Shown here piece after piece: positions 31,939 through 40,311 of a DNA stretch of 47,243 bases. Position numbers and translations under genes: made by a program. The DNA is from an uncultured Alphaproteobacteria bacterium (GTDB lineage: Bacteria; Pseudomonadota; Alphaproteobacteria; Caulobacterales; Aquidulcibacteraceae), in NCBI GenBank assembly GCA_902826245.1, contig CADEEA010000020.1:1-47243 (forward strand), read 5' to 3'. Positions within the stretch are counted from its first letter, which is position 1. The number at the start of each line of letters is the position of its first letter. The notes below the pieces were generated by a model, which was given only the letters and a program-made list of their open reading frames with translations, searched no databases and had not been told where the DNA came from.

Positions 31939-32829
31939 TTACGCTGCGCTGGCGGGGCGAAGTTTCTTGTCGATCATTCGCTTGAGGCTCTGGGCGACTT
32001 TGTCGCGCGCCTCGCCCATGGAATGGGGCAGGCTGGCTAGTTGGTGCAGCGCCGCGACGTGCGTGCGCACGACGTCGGGATCAAGCCTTTCGGTTGCGCC
32101 TTGGGCCTGAATATAGCGCGCCATCTCCTTGGCCCCTAACACCAGGCAGGCATCGCCGATCTGTTCGGCCGCATCCACCAGCGCCTGCACAGCCTTGTAG
32201 ACGGCGCGCGCGGCGTTGGCGTCGCCTTGCATGAGTTGGTCGATCACAGCGGCGAGCGCGGCCACTCGGGCGCGGGCGATCTCGGCCTTGAGGTCGAGCA
32301 CGTCTTCGTCGCCATCGACCTTGGAGATTGGAGCGACATCCTCGAGACGTCGCCACGGTCCTTGAAAGTCTGTGACAGTGCGCCGACGGCGGCAGGGGCC
32401 GACATAACTCGCGGTGGCCACGAAGGGTTGCGGCTTGGCCACCGCCTTGCGCACATGCTTTGACAGAAGCAGCGCTGAAATCGGTTTGCGCATGTAGCCG
32501 CTAACGCCGGCCTCGCGCGCGGCTTCGACATCGGCTTGTGCGCCTCTGGCGGTGAGCATGATGATGGGCGCGGCGCGGTCGGGCGCTTCCTCGCTCATGC
32601 GCACCCGACGCACGAAATCGAGGCTGGCGCCGCCGGCGACCCACTCGACCAGCACGACATTGGGGTTTTCCTTGAGCAAGATTTCCCACGCGTCGGCGGT
32701 GGTGGCCGCGCCAAGCGCCCGCCCAAATTTCATGCCGCGCAATTGCTCGATCGAAATGCGGCGCGAATAGGCGTTCTCGTCGATGACGAGTGCGACCATG
32801 CCAGATGGATCGAACTCGTCGCCCTGCAT
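31939..32829 (-). CDS. Receiver-domain protein with Asp-to-Glu phosphosite
   Basis: 296 residues. The N-terminal 130 or so form a receiver fold: VIDENAYSR (Asp17/Glu18 pocket), IIMLTARG (Thr93) and GYMRKPIS (Lys115). At the position of the phospho-acceptor, where VLLD is expected, it reads VVLVEWVAGG, so Asp is Glu62. This may lock the domain in an active-like state. The remaining 160 residues are helical, with no DNA-binding or enzymatic domain, so it probably works through protein contacts. ATG 32829 follows a GGAGG-type Shine-Dalgarno. It is a single gene convergent with the esterase, three bases apart. Confidence 0.87.
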   Translation of the reverse strand: MQGDEFDPSGMVALVIDENAYSRRISIEQLRGMKFGRALGAATTADAWEILLKENPNVVLVEWVAGGASLDFVRRVRMSEEAPDRAAPIIMLTARGAQADVEAAREAGVSGYMRKPISALLLSKHVRKAVAKPQPFVATASYVGPCRRRRTVTDFQGPWRRLEDVAPISKVDGDEDVLDLKAEIARARVAALAAVIDQLMQGDANAARAVYKAVQALVDAAEQIGDACLVLGAKEMARYIQAQGATERLDPDVVRTHVAALHQLASLPHSMGEARDKVAQSLKRMIDKKLRPASAA

Positions 32830-32936
32830 GGCGCGCGCCTCCTCCGAAAGGCGGGTTTCTTAACAGGGATTGATTAGCAAGCCTTGAACCGGGCTGCGAC
32901 GGTTCTTAACGAAAGGTGTAGTCACCCCGACCGATC

Positions 32937-33647
32937 TCACCCCTCTTCGAGATCGCTAATAATGGTGATCTTCTGCCAGATCTTGCGCCCCAGCCCGGTT
33001 GTCAGGTTCTCAATGTCGTTGACCGCATTGATCACGACGGCGTCGCGCATGCGGTCGGCGAACAAGGCCGCGAGCTTCCCGACCAACGCCTGCATTTCCG
33101 CGCAATATTCGAGATAACGGGTCAGCTCGAAGCGCGTCATGGTGCGTTCGGGCGAGTTTGCGGTCTTGTGCGCGTTAAGGACGACGGTGGGGTCTTTGGT
33201 CAGCTGGTGCATGTCGATCACGTGGGCCAGCGCACGCAATTGGTGCAAAGCATCCAGCGCGCGCCGGCGCCTCGATCGCTCCTCCAGCGTCAGCACGAAC
33301 CAAATGGCGCCGCCGACCAGGAGCAGGAGATTGACCGCGGCCTCTAGCCCTTGGATCAATTCCGCCGGGCTCGCCCATTCGCCATCGACGTGCACATAGC
33401 GAAATCCCGCAAACAACAGCGCCGCGATCACGCCGACAAGAATAGTCACCGCTACCGGCCATGCCAGCGAGGGGCGCGACAGCGCGGCTGCTTCCGACGA
33501 AAGCGTGCGCGAGGAGGCGACAAGTTCGGCGCAGACTTGCGCGAGCCCGGCGGTGGGAAAGCGCTCTCGAATGCGGGCGCTCAACCTCTCCAGCGTCGCG
33601 GTAATGCGGTCGGCGCGCAAATGGCGGTAAGTCGCGGGCTGAGTCAT
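32937..33647 (-). CDS. Uncharacterised two-span membrane protein
   Basis: 236 residues with two adjacent hydrophobic helices (WPVAVTILVGVIAALLFAGF; AAVNLLLLVGGAIWFVLTLE), a helical N-terminal domain and a larger C-terminal cytoplasmic region (RRALDALHQLRALAHVIDMH; LTRYLEYCAEMQALVGKLAA). I do not recognise a characterised family. ATG 33647 overlaps the stop of the upstream exported-protein gene (ATGA), so they are coupled. Confidence 0.8.
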   Translation of the reverse strand: MTQPATYRHLRADRITATLERLSARIRERFPTAGLAQVCAELVASSRTLSSEAAALSRPSLAWPVAVTILVGVIAALLFAGFRYVHVDGEWASPAELIQGLEAAVNLLLLVGGAIWFVLTLEERSRRRRALDALHQLRALAHVIDMHQLTKDPTVVLNAHKTANSPERTMTRFELTRYLEYCAEMQALVGKLAALFADRMRDAVVINAVNDIENLTTGLGRKIWQKITIISDLEEG

Positions 33648-34318
33648 GGCGCGGCGACACTGTGCGTGCGCTGGATTGTCCGCTCGTTGAAGGCTTGGCC
33701 GAAGGCTGAGCCGCGCACCTCGCTCACGGTTTCGGCTGCATAGCGGCGTCCATTGGGCGCTGCGGCGCAGGAGATCACGATGTCGAAGCGTTCGATGTCC
33801 ACGAGCAGCATCGGGCTGAAACCACGCGGCGCATAGATGCGAACGCGCGTGAGATCGGGTGCAGCCTTGGTTATGGTGAATTCCCCGCGCAGGCGCTGTG
33901 CGAAGGCGCGGGCCTGCTCGCTGCGGATGCTCTCACGCGTTGGTTGGAACGAATAGGTCGCTGTCTGGGCATCCTCGCGCAGCAGCCGTACATCCGCCAC
34001 CCGGCGCATTTCCTCGCTCGCGCACCAGGGCAGGCCTTCCATACGCTCCTGCATGCGCTGCAGCGCACGGCGTTGGTCGCTCTCCAGGTCGGTTGTGCTG
34101 GGCCGTTGCAATTGCAGACGAGGGTTGGCGCGCGGGTGGTAACGAAGACGCCAGTTCAGCTCTTGCGACACGACGTCCATATCGAACGCATAGGGCGCCT
34201 TTGCGGTTTGCGTCGCGCTGACCGCCTGCAGGAGCGCGCTGGGCGGCTGCGTCGTTTGCGCGGTGGCCGAGGCGGCCAAAGCGGCGAGCGCGACGATGGG
34301 TGCAAGGCTTCGGAGCAT
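33644..34318 (-). CDS. Uncharacterised exported protein
   Basis: ATG 34318 gives 224 residues with a signal peptide (LRSLAPIVALAALAASATAQ). A longer frame to 34381 has no signal at its start. The mature protein is about 200 residues of mixed alpha/beta with two Cys residues (LPWCASEEM; IVISCAAAP) that could pair in the periplasm. No family is recognised. It is coupled by ATGA to the membrane protein downstream and is divergent from the helicase gene, with a shared 92-base promoter region. Confidence 0.75.
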   Translation of the reverse strand: MLRSLAPIVALAALAASATAQTTQPPSALLQAVSATQTAKAPYAFDMDVVSQELNWRLRYHPRANPRLQLQRPSTTDLESDQRRALQRMQERMEGLPWCASEEMRRVADVRLLREDAQTATYSFQPTRESIRSEQARAFAQRLRGEFTITKAAPDLTRVRIYAPRGFSPMLLVDIERFDIVISCAAAPNGRRYAAETVSEVRGSAFGQAFNERTIQRTHSVAAP

Positions 34319-34410
34319 GGGGCTAGTGTGGGCTCGATTGCGGCGGCCAGATGGCGCACGCCAAATGACGCGGGGTCGCACGCCACGTCAAGCTGGGTTA
34401 GAAAAACGTC

Positions 34411-37026
34411 ATGGATGCTGGCGATCCGCCATCGTTGCCGCCGCGTTTTGCCGGCTGGTTCGCCCAACGCGGGTGGACCCCGCGCGCGCATCAAGTAGCG
34501 CTGGTGGAGCGGGCGCGGGCAGGGCTGTCGACGCTGCTGATCGCGCCGACAGGCGCGGGGAAAACTCTTGCCGGTTTTCTGCCCAGCCTGATCGAACTGG
34601 CGCCGCTGGCCGAGCAGGGGGCGCGGCGGCCGCATAAGCTGCACACGCTGTATGTCTCGCCGCTGAAGGCGCTCGCCACCGACGTCGCGCGCAATCTCGA
34701 GACGCCAGTGCGAGAGATGGGGCTTGGCGCGCGTATCGAAAGCCGTACCGGCGACACCCCGCCTTCTAAGCGCCAGCGCCAGCGCGCCTATCCGCCCGAC
34801 ATCTTGCTCACCACGCCGGAGCAACTTTGCCTGCTGATCGCCTCCGAACACGCGCGCGTGTTTTTTGAGGATCTGCAAGCCGTGGTGATCGACGAAATCC
34901 ACGCGCTCGCGCCGACCAAACGGGGCGACCTCTTGGCGCTTGCACTTGCGCGACTGCGCACCTGGGCGCCGGAGCATCGTCGCGTGGGCTTGAGTGCAAC
35001 GGTGGCCGATGAGGAGGGGCTGGCGAAGTGGTTAGTGGGTTTGGGCCCCTCCCCCCAACGTGGGGAGGGTAGGGAGGGGGGGCGTGCAGGAGGCACAGCA
35101 AGCGGCGCCACCGCGGTTCCTTCTGTGCGCCCCCTCCCCCTGCCCCCGCCCCCAGGGGCGGGGGTGATCCTCCGCGCCCCACCCGGAGCTCCCCCCATCA
35201 TCGATGTACTCGATTCCAACGCGCTGATCCCGTGGGCTGGGCATACCGCGCGCCATGCCATTCCGGAGGTCTACGACGCCATAAACCGCGCGCGCCTGGC
35301 GCTGGTGTTCGTCAACACGCGCGCGCAAGCGGAAATGACGTTTCAGGAACTCTGGCGCGTCAACGATGAAAACCTCCCAATCGCGCTGCACCACGGTTCG
35401 CTCGATGTCGCCCAACGCCGCAAAGTGGAAGCGGCGATGGCGCGCGGGGATCTGCGCGCGGTGGTGTGCACCTCGACGCTCGATCTCGGCATCGACTGGG
35501 GCGATGTAGATCTCGTGATTCAAGTCGGCGCACCGAAGGGCTGCGCGCGCCTGGTGCAGCGCATCGGCCGGGCCAATCACCGGCTCGACGAACCTTCGCG
35601 CGCGCTGCTCGCGCCGTCGAACCGATTCGAAGTGCTCGAATGCCGCGCCGCGCAAGAAGCCGTGGGGGAGGGCGCGCTCGATGGCGCGGACGCGCGCGTC
35701 GGGGGGCTCGATTGCCTGGCGCAACACATTATGGGCTGCGCCTGCGGAGAGCCGTTCGATGCCGATGAATTGTACGCCGAGGTGATCTCAGCTGCGCCTT
35801 ATGCAGCGCTGACCCGCGCGCAATTCGGTCGCACGCTCGACCTCGTCGCCACCGGCGGCTACGCGCTGCGCGCCTATGATCGCTATCGCCGCATCGTGCA
35901 GGACCTCGCCACCGGCCGCTGGCGGCCGCGCAATCCAGGCGTGGCGCAGCAGCATCGCATGAATGTCGGCGCGATCGTGGAAAGCGAGATGCTGGATGTA
36001 AGGCTGGCGGTGCGCCCTTTGGACCGCCGGCGTCTCGCCGGCGGGGACGCCGGCGGCCCAAGAACGATGCTCCCCGGCCGACGACTTGGCCAGATCGAGG
36101 AATATTTCATCGAAGGGCTGACGCCGGGGGATTCATTCCTGTTTGCCGGCGAGGTGCTGCGCCTCATCGCCGTGCAGAACACTGATGCGCTGGTCGTGCG
36201 AGCGCGTGGCGAGCAAAATCCCAGTATTCCGTCTTATGCCGGCGGCAAATTTCCGCTTTCGTCGTTTCTGGCTGAGCGGGTGCGGCGCTTGTTGCACGAG
36301 CCGAAACGGCAGAAGCAACTCCCGTCGCAAGTGCGCGACTGGATCAAGCAGCAAAAACGCCGCTCGCTTGTGCCCGCGCCTGACCAGATGCTGGTAGAGA
36401 CGTTTCCGCGTGCGGAGAAAAATTATCTGGTTTGTTACCCATTCGAGGGCCGGCTAGCGCATCAGACGCTCGGCATGCTGATCACCCGCCGGCTCGAACG
36501 CGCGGGGCTAAAGCCGCTCGGATTTCTCGCCAGCGAATATGCGGTGGCGGTGTGGGGGCTCGAACCGATGGGCGGCGCCGACTTCGCTGCATTGTTCGAC
36601 GAAGACATGCTGGGCGACGATCTCGAAACCTGGCTCAACGAGAGTACGCTGATGAAGGCGACGTTTGCGAAATGCGCGGTGATCTCCGGCATGATCGAAC
36701 GCAAGCGACCCGGCGCCGAGCGCAAGACCGGCCGGCAAGTGAGCTTCTCGACCGATCTCATCTACGACGTGCTCAAGCAATACCAGCCCGACCACATCCT
36801 CATGCAAGCCGCTTTCGCCGATGCCGGCGAAGGCTATCTCGATCTGAAGCGCCTCGGCGTGCTCTTGGCGCGCATCAAAGGCGCCATCGTGCATCGCGAT
36901 CTCGATCATGTGTCTCCGTTCGCCGCCCCGGTGATGCTGGAAATGGGCCGCGTTCCGATCCAAGGGGCGGCGGAGGAGGCGATCCTGGAAGACGCGGCGA
37001 ATTTGATTGCGGAGGCGATGGGATGA
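34411..37026 (+). CDS. Ligase-associated DEXH-box helicase (Lhr-like)
   Basis: 871 residues of superfamily 2. Walker A is APTGAGKT (45-52), motif II is DEIH (161-164), motif III is SAT (195-197), and motifs V/VI are STLDLGIDWGDVD and LVQRIGRANH. The Lhr-type winged-helix and C-terminal domains follow. The gene belongs to the 'ligase-associated DNA damage response' helicases that occur with an ATP ligase, an exonuclease and PdeM. Only PdeM is seen here (80 bases on). Residues about 211-252 are a Gly/Pro/Arg-rich segment translated from a GC palindromic repeat, and about 537-550 carry a second one. Both are in frame and fall between conserved blocks, so the protein is probably functional. Confidence 0.92.
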   Translation: MDAGDPPSLPPRFAGWFAQRGWTPRAHQVALVERARAGLSTLLIAPTGAGKTLAGFLPSLIELAPLAEQGARRPHKLHTLYVSPLKALATDVARNLETPVREMGLGARIESRTGDTPPSKRQRQRAYPPDILLTTPEQLCLLIASEHARVFFEDLQAVVIDEIHALAPTKRGDLLALALARLRTWAPEHRRVGLSATVADEEGLAKWLVGLGPSPQRGEGREGGRAGGTASGATAVPSVRPLPLPPPPGAGVILRAPPGAPPIIDVLDSNALIPWAGHTARHAIPEVYDAINRARLALVFVNTRAQAEMTFQELWRVNDENLPIALHHGSLDVAQRRKVEAAMARGDLRAVVCTSTLDLGIDWGDVDLVIQVGAPKGCARLVQRIGRANHRLDEPSRALLAPSNRFEVLECRAAQEAVGEGALDGADARVGGLDCLAQHIMGCACGEPFDADELYAEVISAAPYAALTRAQFGRTLDLVATGGYALRAYDRYRRIVQDLATGRWRPRNPGVAQQHRMNVGAIVESEMLDVRLAVRPLDRRRLAGGDAGGPRTMLPGRRLGQIEEYFIEGLTPGDSFLFAGEVLRLIAVQNTDALVVRARGEQNPSIPSYAGGKFPLSSFLAERVRRLLHEPKRQKQLPSQVRDWIKQQKRRSLVPAPDQMLVETFPRAEKNYLVCYPFEGRLAHQTLGMLITRRLERAGLKPLGFLASEYAVAVWGLEPMGGADFAALFDEDMLGDDLETWLNESTLMKATFAKCAVISGMIERKRPGAERKTGRQVSFSTDLIYDVLKQYQPDHILMQAAFADAGEGYLDLKRLGVLLARIKGAIVHRDLDHVSPFAAPVMLEMGRVPIQGAAEEAILEDAANLIAEAMG
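35043..35164. repeat. GC-rich palindromic repeat element inside helicase gene
   Basis: Two hairpins bound the segment: CCCTCCCC/GGGGAGGG at 35047-35069 and CCCCCGCCCC/GGGGCGGGGG at 35143-35164 (two-base loop). In between lies low-complexity GC. The sequence type is that of intergenic palindromic repeats, yet it is translated in frame, adding about 40 residues between helicase motif III and the second RecA domain. Confidence 0.75.
36025..36055. repeat. Triple CGCCGGCG palindrome inside helicase gene
   Basis: Three copies of the self-complementary octamer CGCCGGCG lie at 36025-36032, 36036-36043 and 36048-36055. They encode LDRRRLAGGDAGGP between conserved helicase blocks, probably a second small in-frame repeat insertion. 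Family alignment would confirm it. Confidence 0.6.
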
Positions 37027-37105
37027 CGCAAGGGGCGGCGCAAGTCCGGCGTCTCTTGGAAGCAAACACTAGCATACCGAAACGAATCCGCGTTAGCCTC
37101 CCGCT

Positions 37106-37870
37106 ATGCCCTTGCTTGCCCGTTCCACGCCGAAAAAACCCGCACCCAAGCCTGCGCTTACGCTGGTGCGGGCCGAGCCGGTGCTTGCAATTGTGGATAG
37201 AAACGTCGAAGCGCGGCTTGCCGGCACCATGTTGGCAGCGCTGCCGGAGGGAGCGCTGTGGATCGAGCGCGGGCGCGCGCTGGTAGTGGCGGATTTGCAC
37301 TTGGAGAAGAGTTCATCGTTCGCGCGCGGCGGCCAAATGCTGCCGCCCTACGATACGCGTGCAACCCTGGCGCGGCTCGCAGCTTTGATCGACGAGCACG
37401 AACCCGACATCGTCGTTTCCCTGGGCGATGCATTTCACGATGGCGGCGGCCCCGCGCGCATGGGCGAAGAGGATCGCGAGGCATTGCAGGCGCTTCTCGC
37501 TCGCGCCGACTGGGTATGGGTCGAGGGCAATCACGAGGGCAAAGCGGCGGAAACGCTGGGCGGCGTCGCCCGAGCCTCGCTGAAGCTCGGGACTCTCGAT
37601 CTCCGCCACGAGCCGACCGGCGCGACAAACGAAATCGCCGGGCACTTGCATCCATGCGCGAAAGTTTTCGGCCGTGGCTTAAGCGTACGCCGCCGCTGTT
37701 TTGCTTATGACGGCGAACGCATGGTGTTGCCCGCGTTCGGGGCGCTGACTGGCGGGCTCAATCTGCGCGACCGCGCGTTCGCGCCTGTGTTCCCAAACGG
37801 TGCATTTGCCTTGGCGCTGGGAAAGAACGGCGTCCTGCCGATCGCGCCCGAGCGCTTATTGGCAGACTAG
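37106..37870 (+). CDS. pdeM: Ligase-associated DNA damage response phosphoesterase PdeM
   Basis: A 254-residue calcineurin-like metallophosphoesterase. The metal motifs occur in order: VADLHLEKSSSF, SLGDAFHDGG, GNHEG and GHLHP. The family is a nuclease/phosphodiesterase in bacterial DNA repair, normally linked to the Lhr-like helicase just upstream. The neighbourhood supports the assignment. The first 40 residues (Lys/Pro-rich, then VLAIVDRNVEARLAG) are a poorly conserved extension. ATG 37106 is preferred, but a later start is possible. Confidence 0.92.
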   Translation: MPLLARSTPKKPAPKPALTLVRAEPVLAIVDRNVEARLAGTMLAALPEGALWIERGRALVVADLHLEKSSSFARGGQMLPPYDTRATLARLAALIDEHEPDIVVSLGDAFHDGGGPARMGEEDREALQALLARADWVWVEGNHEGKAAETLGGVARASLKLGTLDLRHEPTGATNEIAGHLHPCAKVFGRGLSVRRRCFAYDGERMVLPAFGALTGGLNLRDRAFAPVFPNGAFALALGKNGVLPIAPERLLAD

Positions 37871-37876
37871 GGCAAC

Positions 37877-37954
37877 CTAGTGTCCCGGATTTGAAGTTCG
37901 CACAGTCATTTGGATCGCGCGCGATGCGAACTTCAAATCCATCAGGGACACTAG
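37877..37954. repeat. Long hairpin repeat, copy 1
   Basis: CTAGTGTCCC plus GGATTTGAAGTTCGCA (37877-37902) pairs with TGCGAACTTCAAATCC and GGGACACTAG (37925-37954). This is a 26-bp stem interrupted only by ATCA on the right arm, with a 22-base loop. It lies directly after pdeM and may terminate transcription from both sides. It is homologous to copy 2 in inverted orientation. Confidence 0.85.
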
Positions 37955-37967
37955 AATCAATAGGTTA

Positions 37968-38042
37968 TAGTGTGGCTGATGAATCTGAAATTCGCTCAGC
38001 GCTCGCCATCATGATCTTGCGAATTTCAGATTCGCCACACTA
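37968..38042. repeat. Long hairpin repeat, copy 2
   Basis: TAGTGTGGC plus GAATCTGAAATTCGC (37968-37995) pairs with GCGAATTTCAGATTC and GCCACACTA (38019-38042). This is a 24-bp stem with TGAT bulged on the left arm and a 23-base loop. The last three bases form the stop codon of the DUF3429 gene. Sequence differences from copy 1 are compensated on both arms. Confidence 0.85.
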
Positions 38043-38519
38043 GAGCCCCCGCATCGCCGCCGCTAGCGGGATCAGCAAGCAGACAATCATCGTTCCACCT
38101 GTGAGCACTTGGCGGAGCGTGGGATACCAATCGGGCGCGTCGGCGTCTCGGGCGCTACGCTGATCCCAAATGTACTGGACCGCAAACAATCCCGCGTAAC
38201 CGGCAGCGGCGCTGATGGCGCCGGGTATCAGAAGCACGAACAGGGCGAGCGCCCACCCCGCCAGGGTCGGCAGCGCGCTGAAGGCGAGGCGTGCAGGGTT
38301 AGGCGCGTGCGGTGAGCGGTGGATTTCCATGCCACACCTCACGCCGCCCAGAAACGACAACAAAGCGGCGCAATAGACCGCGAACGCGACGATGCCGAAA
38401 TGCGCAGTTCCCGCGTGGCCGGCATAGAGCGAAACGAGCGCCGAGATCGCCATCGGTGCGAGCGCCAAAAATCCAAGCCGTAGCGCTGCGCGCGGGAGAG
38501 GCGTGGGCGGCGCGCTCAT
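38040..38519 (-). CDS. DUF3429 membrane protein
   Basis: 159 residues with four to five membrane helices (GFLALAPMAISALVSLYAG; FGIVAFAVYCAALLSFLGGV; TLAGWALALFVLLIPGAISA; GGTMIVCLLIPLAAAM). The sequence FLGGVRCGMEI and the IWDQR motif before the last helix are typical of DUF3429. Function unknown. ATG 38519 overlaps the TIGR02186 stop (ATGA). Its own TAG stop lies inside hairpin repeat copy 2. It is the third gene of the TauE/TIGR02186 operon. Confidence 0.87.
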   Translation of the reverse strand: MSAPPTPLPRAALRLGFLALAPMAISALVSLYAGHAGTAHFGIVAFAVYCAALLSFLGGVRCGMEIHRSPHAPNPARLAFSALPTLAGWALALFVLLIPGAISAAAGYAGLFAVQYIWDQRSARDADAPDWYPTLRQVLTGGTMIVCLLIPLAAAMRGL

Positions 38520-39304
38520 GAGCGGCGGAACAGGGCCGCTGCTCCCCAACCGATTCCAAGCGCAAGCAGCACCGTCAGCAGGCCGTAGAACAGCGGATAT
38601 TGATTGGCGAGATCGTGGATGTTTCGCTCGATGCCGATGCGCGCGATATTCACCGGCGTGCGCTGCGAGGAGATCAAGCGGCGGTCGCGAAACAGATAGG
38701 TGTCGACCTGATATTCGTCGATGGGCGCGTTGGCGGGCAAGCGTACGACGGCGCGGAACAAGCCGCCGCGATAGAGCGTGATCGCGCCCTGGTTGGTTTC
38801 GCCCGTCACTCCTGCTTGTTCTTGATAGAGCCCCTGCGCGCGGCGGAGACGCACCAGAGCGGCGCGATAATCGGCGCCGGTGCTTCCGCGCGGCGTCTGG
38901 CTCGCCAGTTCTGCCGAGGCCGCCGGGTCGAGCTCGTAGCGGCGGATTGCAGCGGCAGGCGCAATCTCGTTGAGCGAGCGCGAGCTGAGTACGGCGAAGA
39001 AAGTCGGCGCGCTGGCGAATGCGACGCGATCGCCATTGACCCACAGCCCGAACACGCGGCGCTTGCGCATCAAAGTAGCGGGCTTGTCTGGACCGCGCAC
39101 AACCACAACGATATCGCCGCGGCCGCGACGGTCGGGGTTGAACCCGAACACGGTGATGGATGAGCCGCGATAATCCGAGCCGACGCTGATGCGGTCCTCG
39201 GCGACGGCCGCGGGAAGATCGCGGGCGACGTCCCCAGGCTGGCGTTGCGCGTGCGCCGGCGCCACGAACGCCAAGAGCGCAAGGGCGGCGAGCATGCGCT
39301 TCAC
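38516..39304 (-). CDS. TIGR02186-family transmembrane protein
   Basis: 262 residues with a signal peptide (MLAALALLAFVAPAHAQ), a periplasmic beta-rich domain and one C-terminal membrane helix (LLTVLLALGIGWGAAALF). Motifs EDRISVGSDYRGSSITVFG and LFRAVVRLPANAPIDEY fit TIGR02186, an alphaproteobacterial family usually found next to a TauE/SafE transporter, as here. GTG 39304 overlaps the transporter stop (GTGA). An ATG at 39295 is the alternative. Role unknown, likely an accessory subunit of the transporter. Confidence 0.9.
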   Translation of the reverse strand: MKRMLAALALLAFVAPAHAQRQPGDVARDLPAAVAEDRISVGSDYRGSSITVFGFNPDRRGRGDIVVVVRGPDKPATLMRKRRVFGLWVNGDRVAFASAPTFFAVLSSRSLNEIAPAAAIRRYELDPAASAELASQTPRGSTGADYRAALVRLRRAQGLYQEQAGVTGETNQGAITLYRGGLFRAVVRLPANAPIDEYQVDTYLFRDRRLISSQRTPVNIARIGIERNIHDLANQYPLFYGLLTVLLALGIGWGAAALFRRS

Positions 39305-40212
39305 CAGCCGTCCCCAAGCACGTAGGTTTCCTGAGGAAGCGCCACTACGTCAGCCAGAAATTTCATGCTGGCAAGGATGAGAATGACGCCTAGAAGCGCG
39401 CGAATTTGCTCGCCCTTCAGCCGTGCTCCCAGTCGCGCGCCAAATTGTGCGCCGACCACACCGCCAAGCATAAGCAAGGAAGCGAGCACGAGGTCGATCG
39501 TGGTCGTGGCCTTTGCCTGCACAATGATCAGCAGCGATGTGACGATCAGTGTTTGAAACAGCGATGTGCCGACCACCACGTTCGTCGGCATGCGCAAGAG
39601 GTAGATCATCGCCGGAATGAGAATGAAGCCGCCCCCAACACCCATAATTGCCGCCAGCGCGCCGATCGCGAGCCCCAGCGTCAGGGGCGGGATGACGCTG
39701 ATGTACAAACCAGAGCGCGGGAAAAGCATGCGGAAGGGGAGGCGGTGGGCGATGGTGCGCGCTGGACGGCGCAGAATGCTGACGCCGCGATGCGTGCGCC
39801 CGCGCATAACCGCGTAACTCTCAGCCAGCATCAGCCAGCCGACGCCGGCGAGCAATACGAGGTAGAGCAGCGAGATGACGAGATCGAGTTGGCCTAGGCC
39901 AAGCAGGCGCTGAAACAGCCAGACGCCCAGAGAAATGCCGATCATGCCGCCGATGGATAGAAGCATCCCCATGCGCCAGTCGACGCTGCGGCGGCGGGTC
40001 TGCGTCATGATGCCCGAAAACGAGGTCGCCGCGACTTGGCTCAAGCCGGTCGCGACCGCGACCGGCGCCGGCACCCCCAAGATAATCAGCGATGGGGTGA
40101 CAATGAATCCCCCGCCAACGCCCACCAGACCGGACACAAAACCTACGCCGCCGCTCACCAACAAAATGAGCAACACGTTCACCGGCATTTCGGCGATCGG
40201 CAGGTAAATCAA
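39301..40212 (-). CDS. TauE/SafE (TSUP) family anion permease
   Basis: 303 residues from a TTG start at 40212, chosen because the N terminus then reads IYLPIAEMPVN, as in close family members. ATG 40188 is an alternative, and a longer frame to 40281 has no support. There are seven to eight membrane helices, with the two internal TSUP repeats marked by GLVGVGGGFIVTPSLI and AIMGVGGGFILIPAMI. The family exports sulfite, sulfoacetate or related organosulfonates. The substrate is not determined. It is the first gene of an operon with the TIGR02186 and DUF3429 genes. Confidence 0.9.
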   Translation of the reverse strand: MIYLPIAEMPVNVLLILLVSGGVGFVSGLVGVGGGFIVTPSLIILGVPAPVAVATGLSQVAATSFSGIMTQTRRRSVDWRMGMLLSIGGMIGISLGVWLFQRLLGLGQLDLVISLLYLVLLAGVGWLMLAESYAVMRGRTHRGVSILRRPARTIAHRLPFRMLFPRSGLYISVIPPLTLGLAIGALAAIMGVGGGFILIPAMIYLLRMPTNVVVGTSLFQTLIVTSLLIIVQAKATTTIDLVLASLLMLGGVVGAQFGARLGARLKGEQIRALLGVILILASMKFLADVVALPQETYVLGDGW

Positions 40213-40311
40213 AACTATCGCTCTGAACCAGGCGCCCGCGCGCCCGCGCGCCCTTATGGGCGCCCGGCTGCGCCGGGGCAATCGTCAAACGCTGCCGGCT
40301 AGCCGCAATTT

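Noticed and set aside
40213..40281. Longer N terminus of the TauE permease
   Set aside because: Arg-rich leader with no family match; the conserved IYLPIAEM start lies at 40212.
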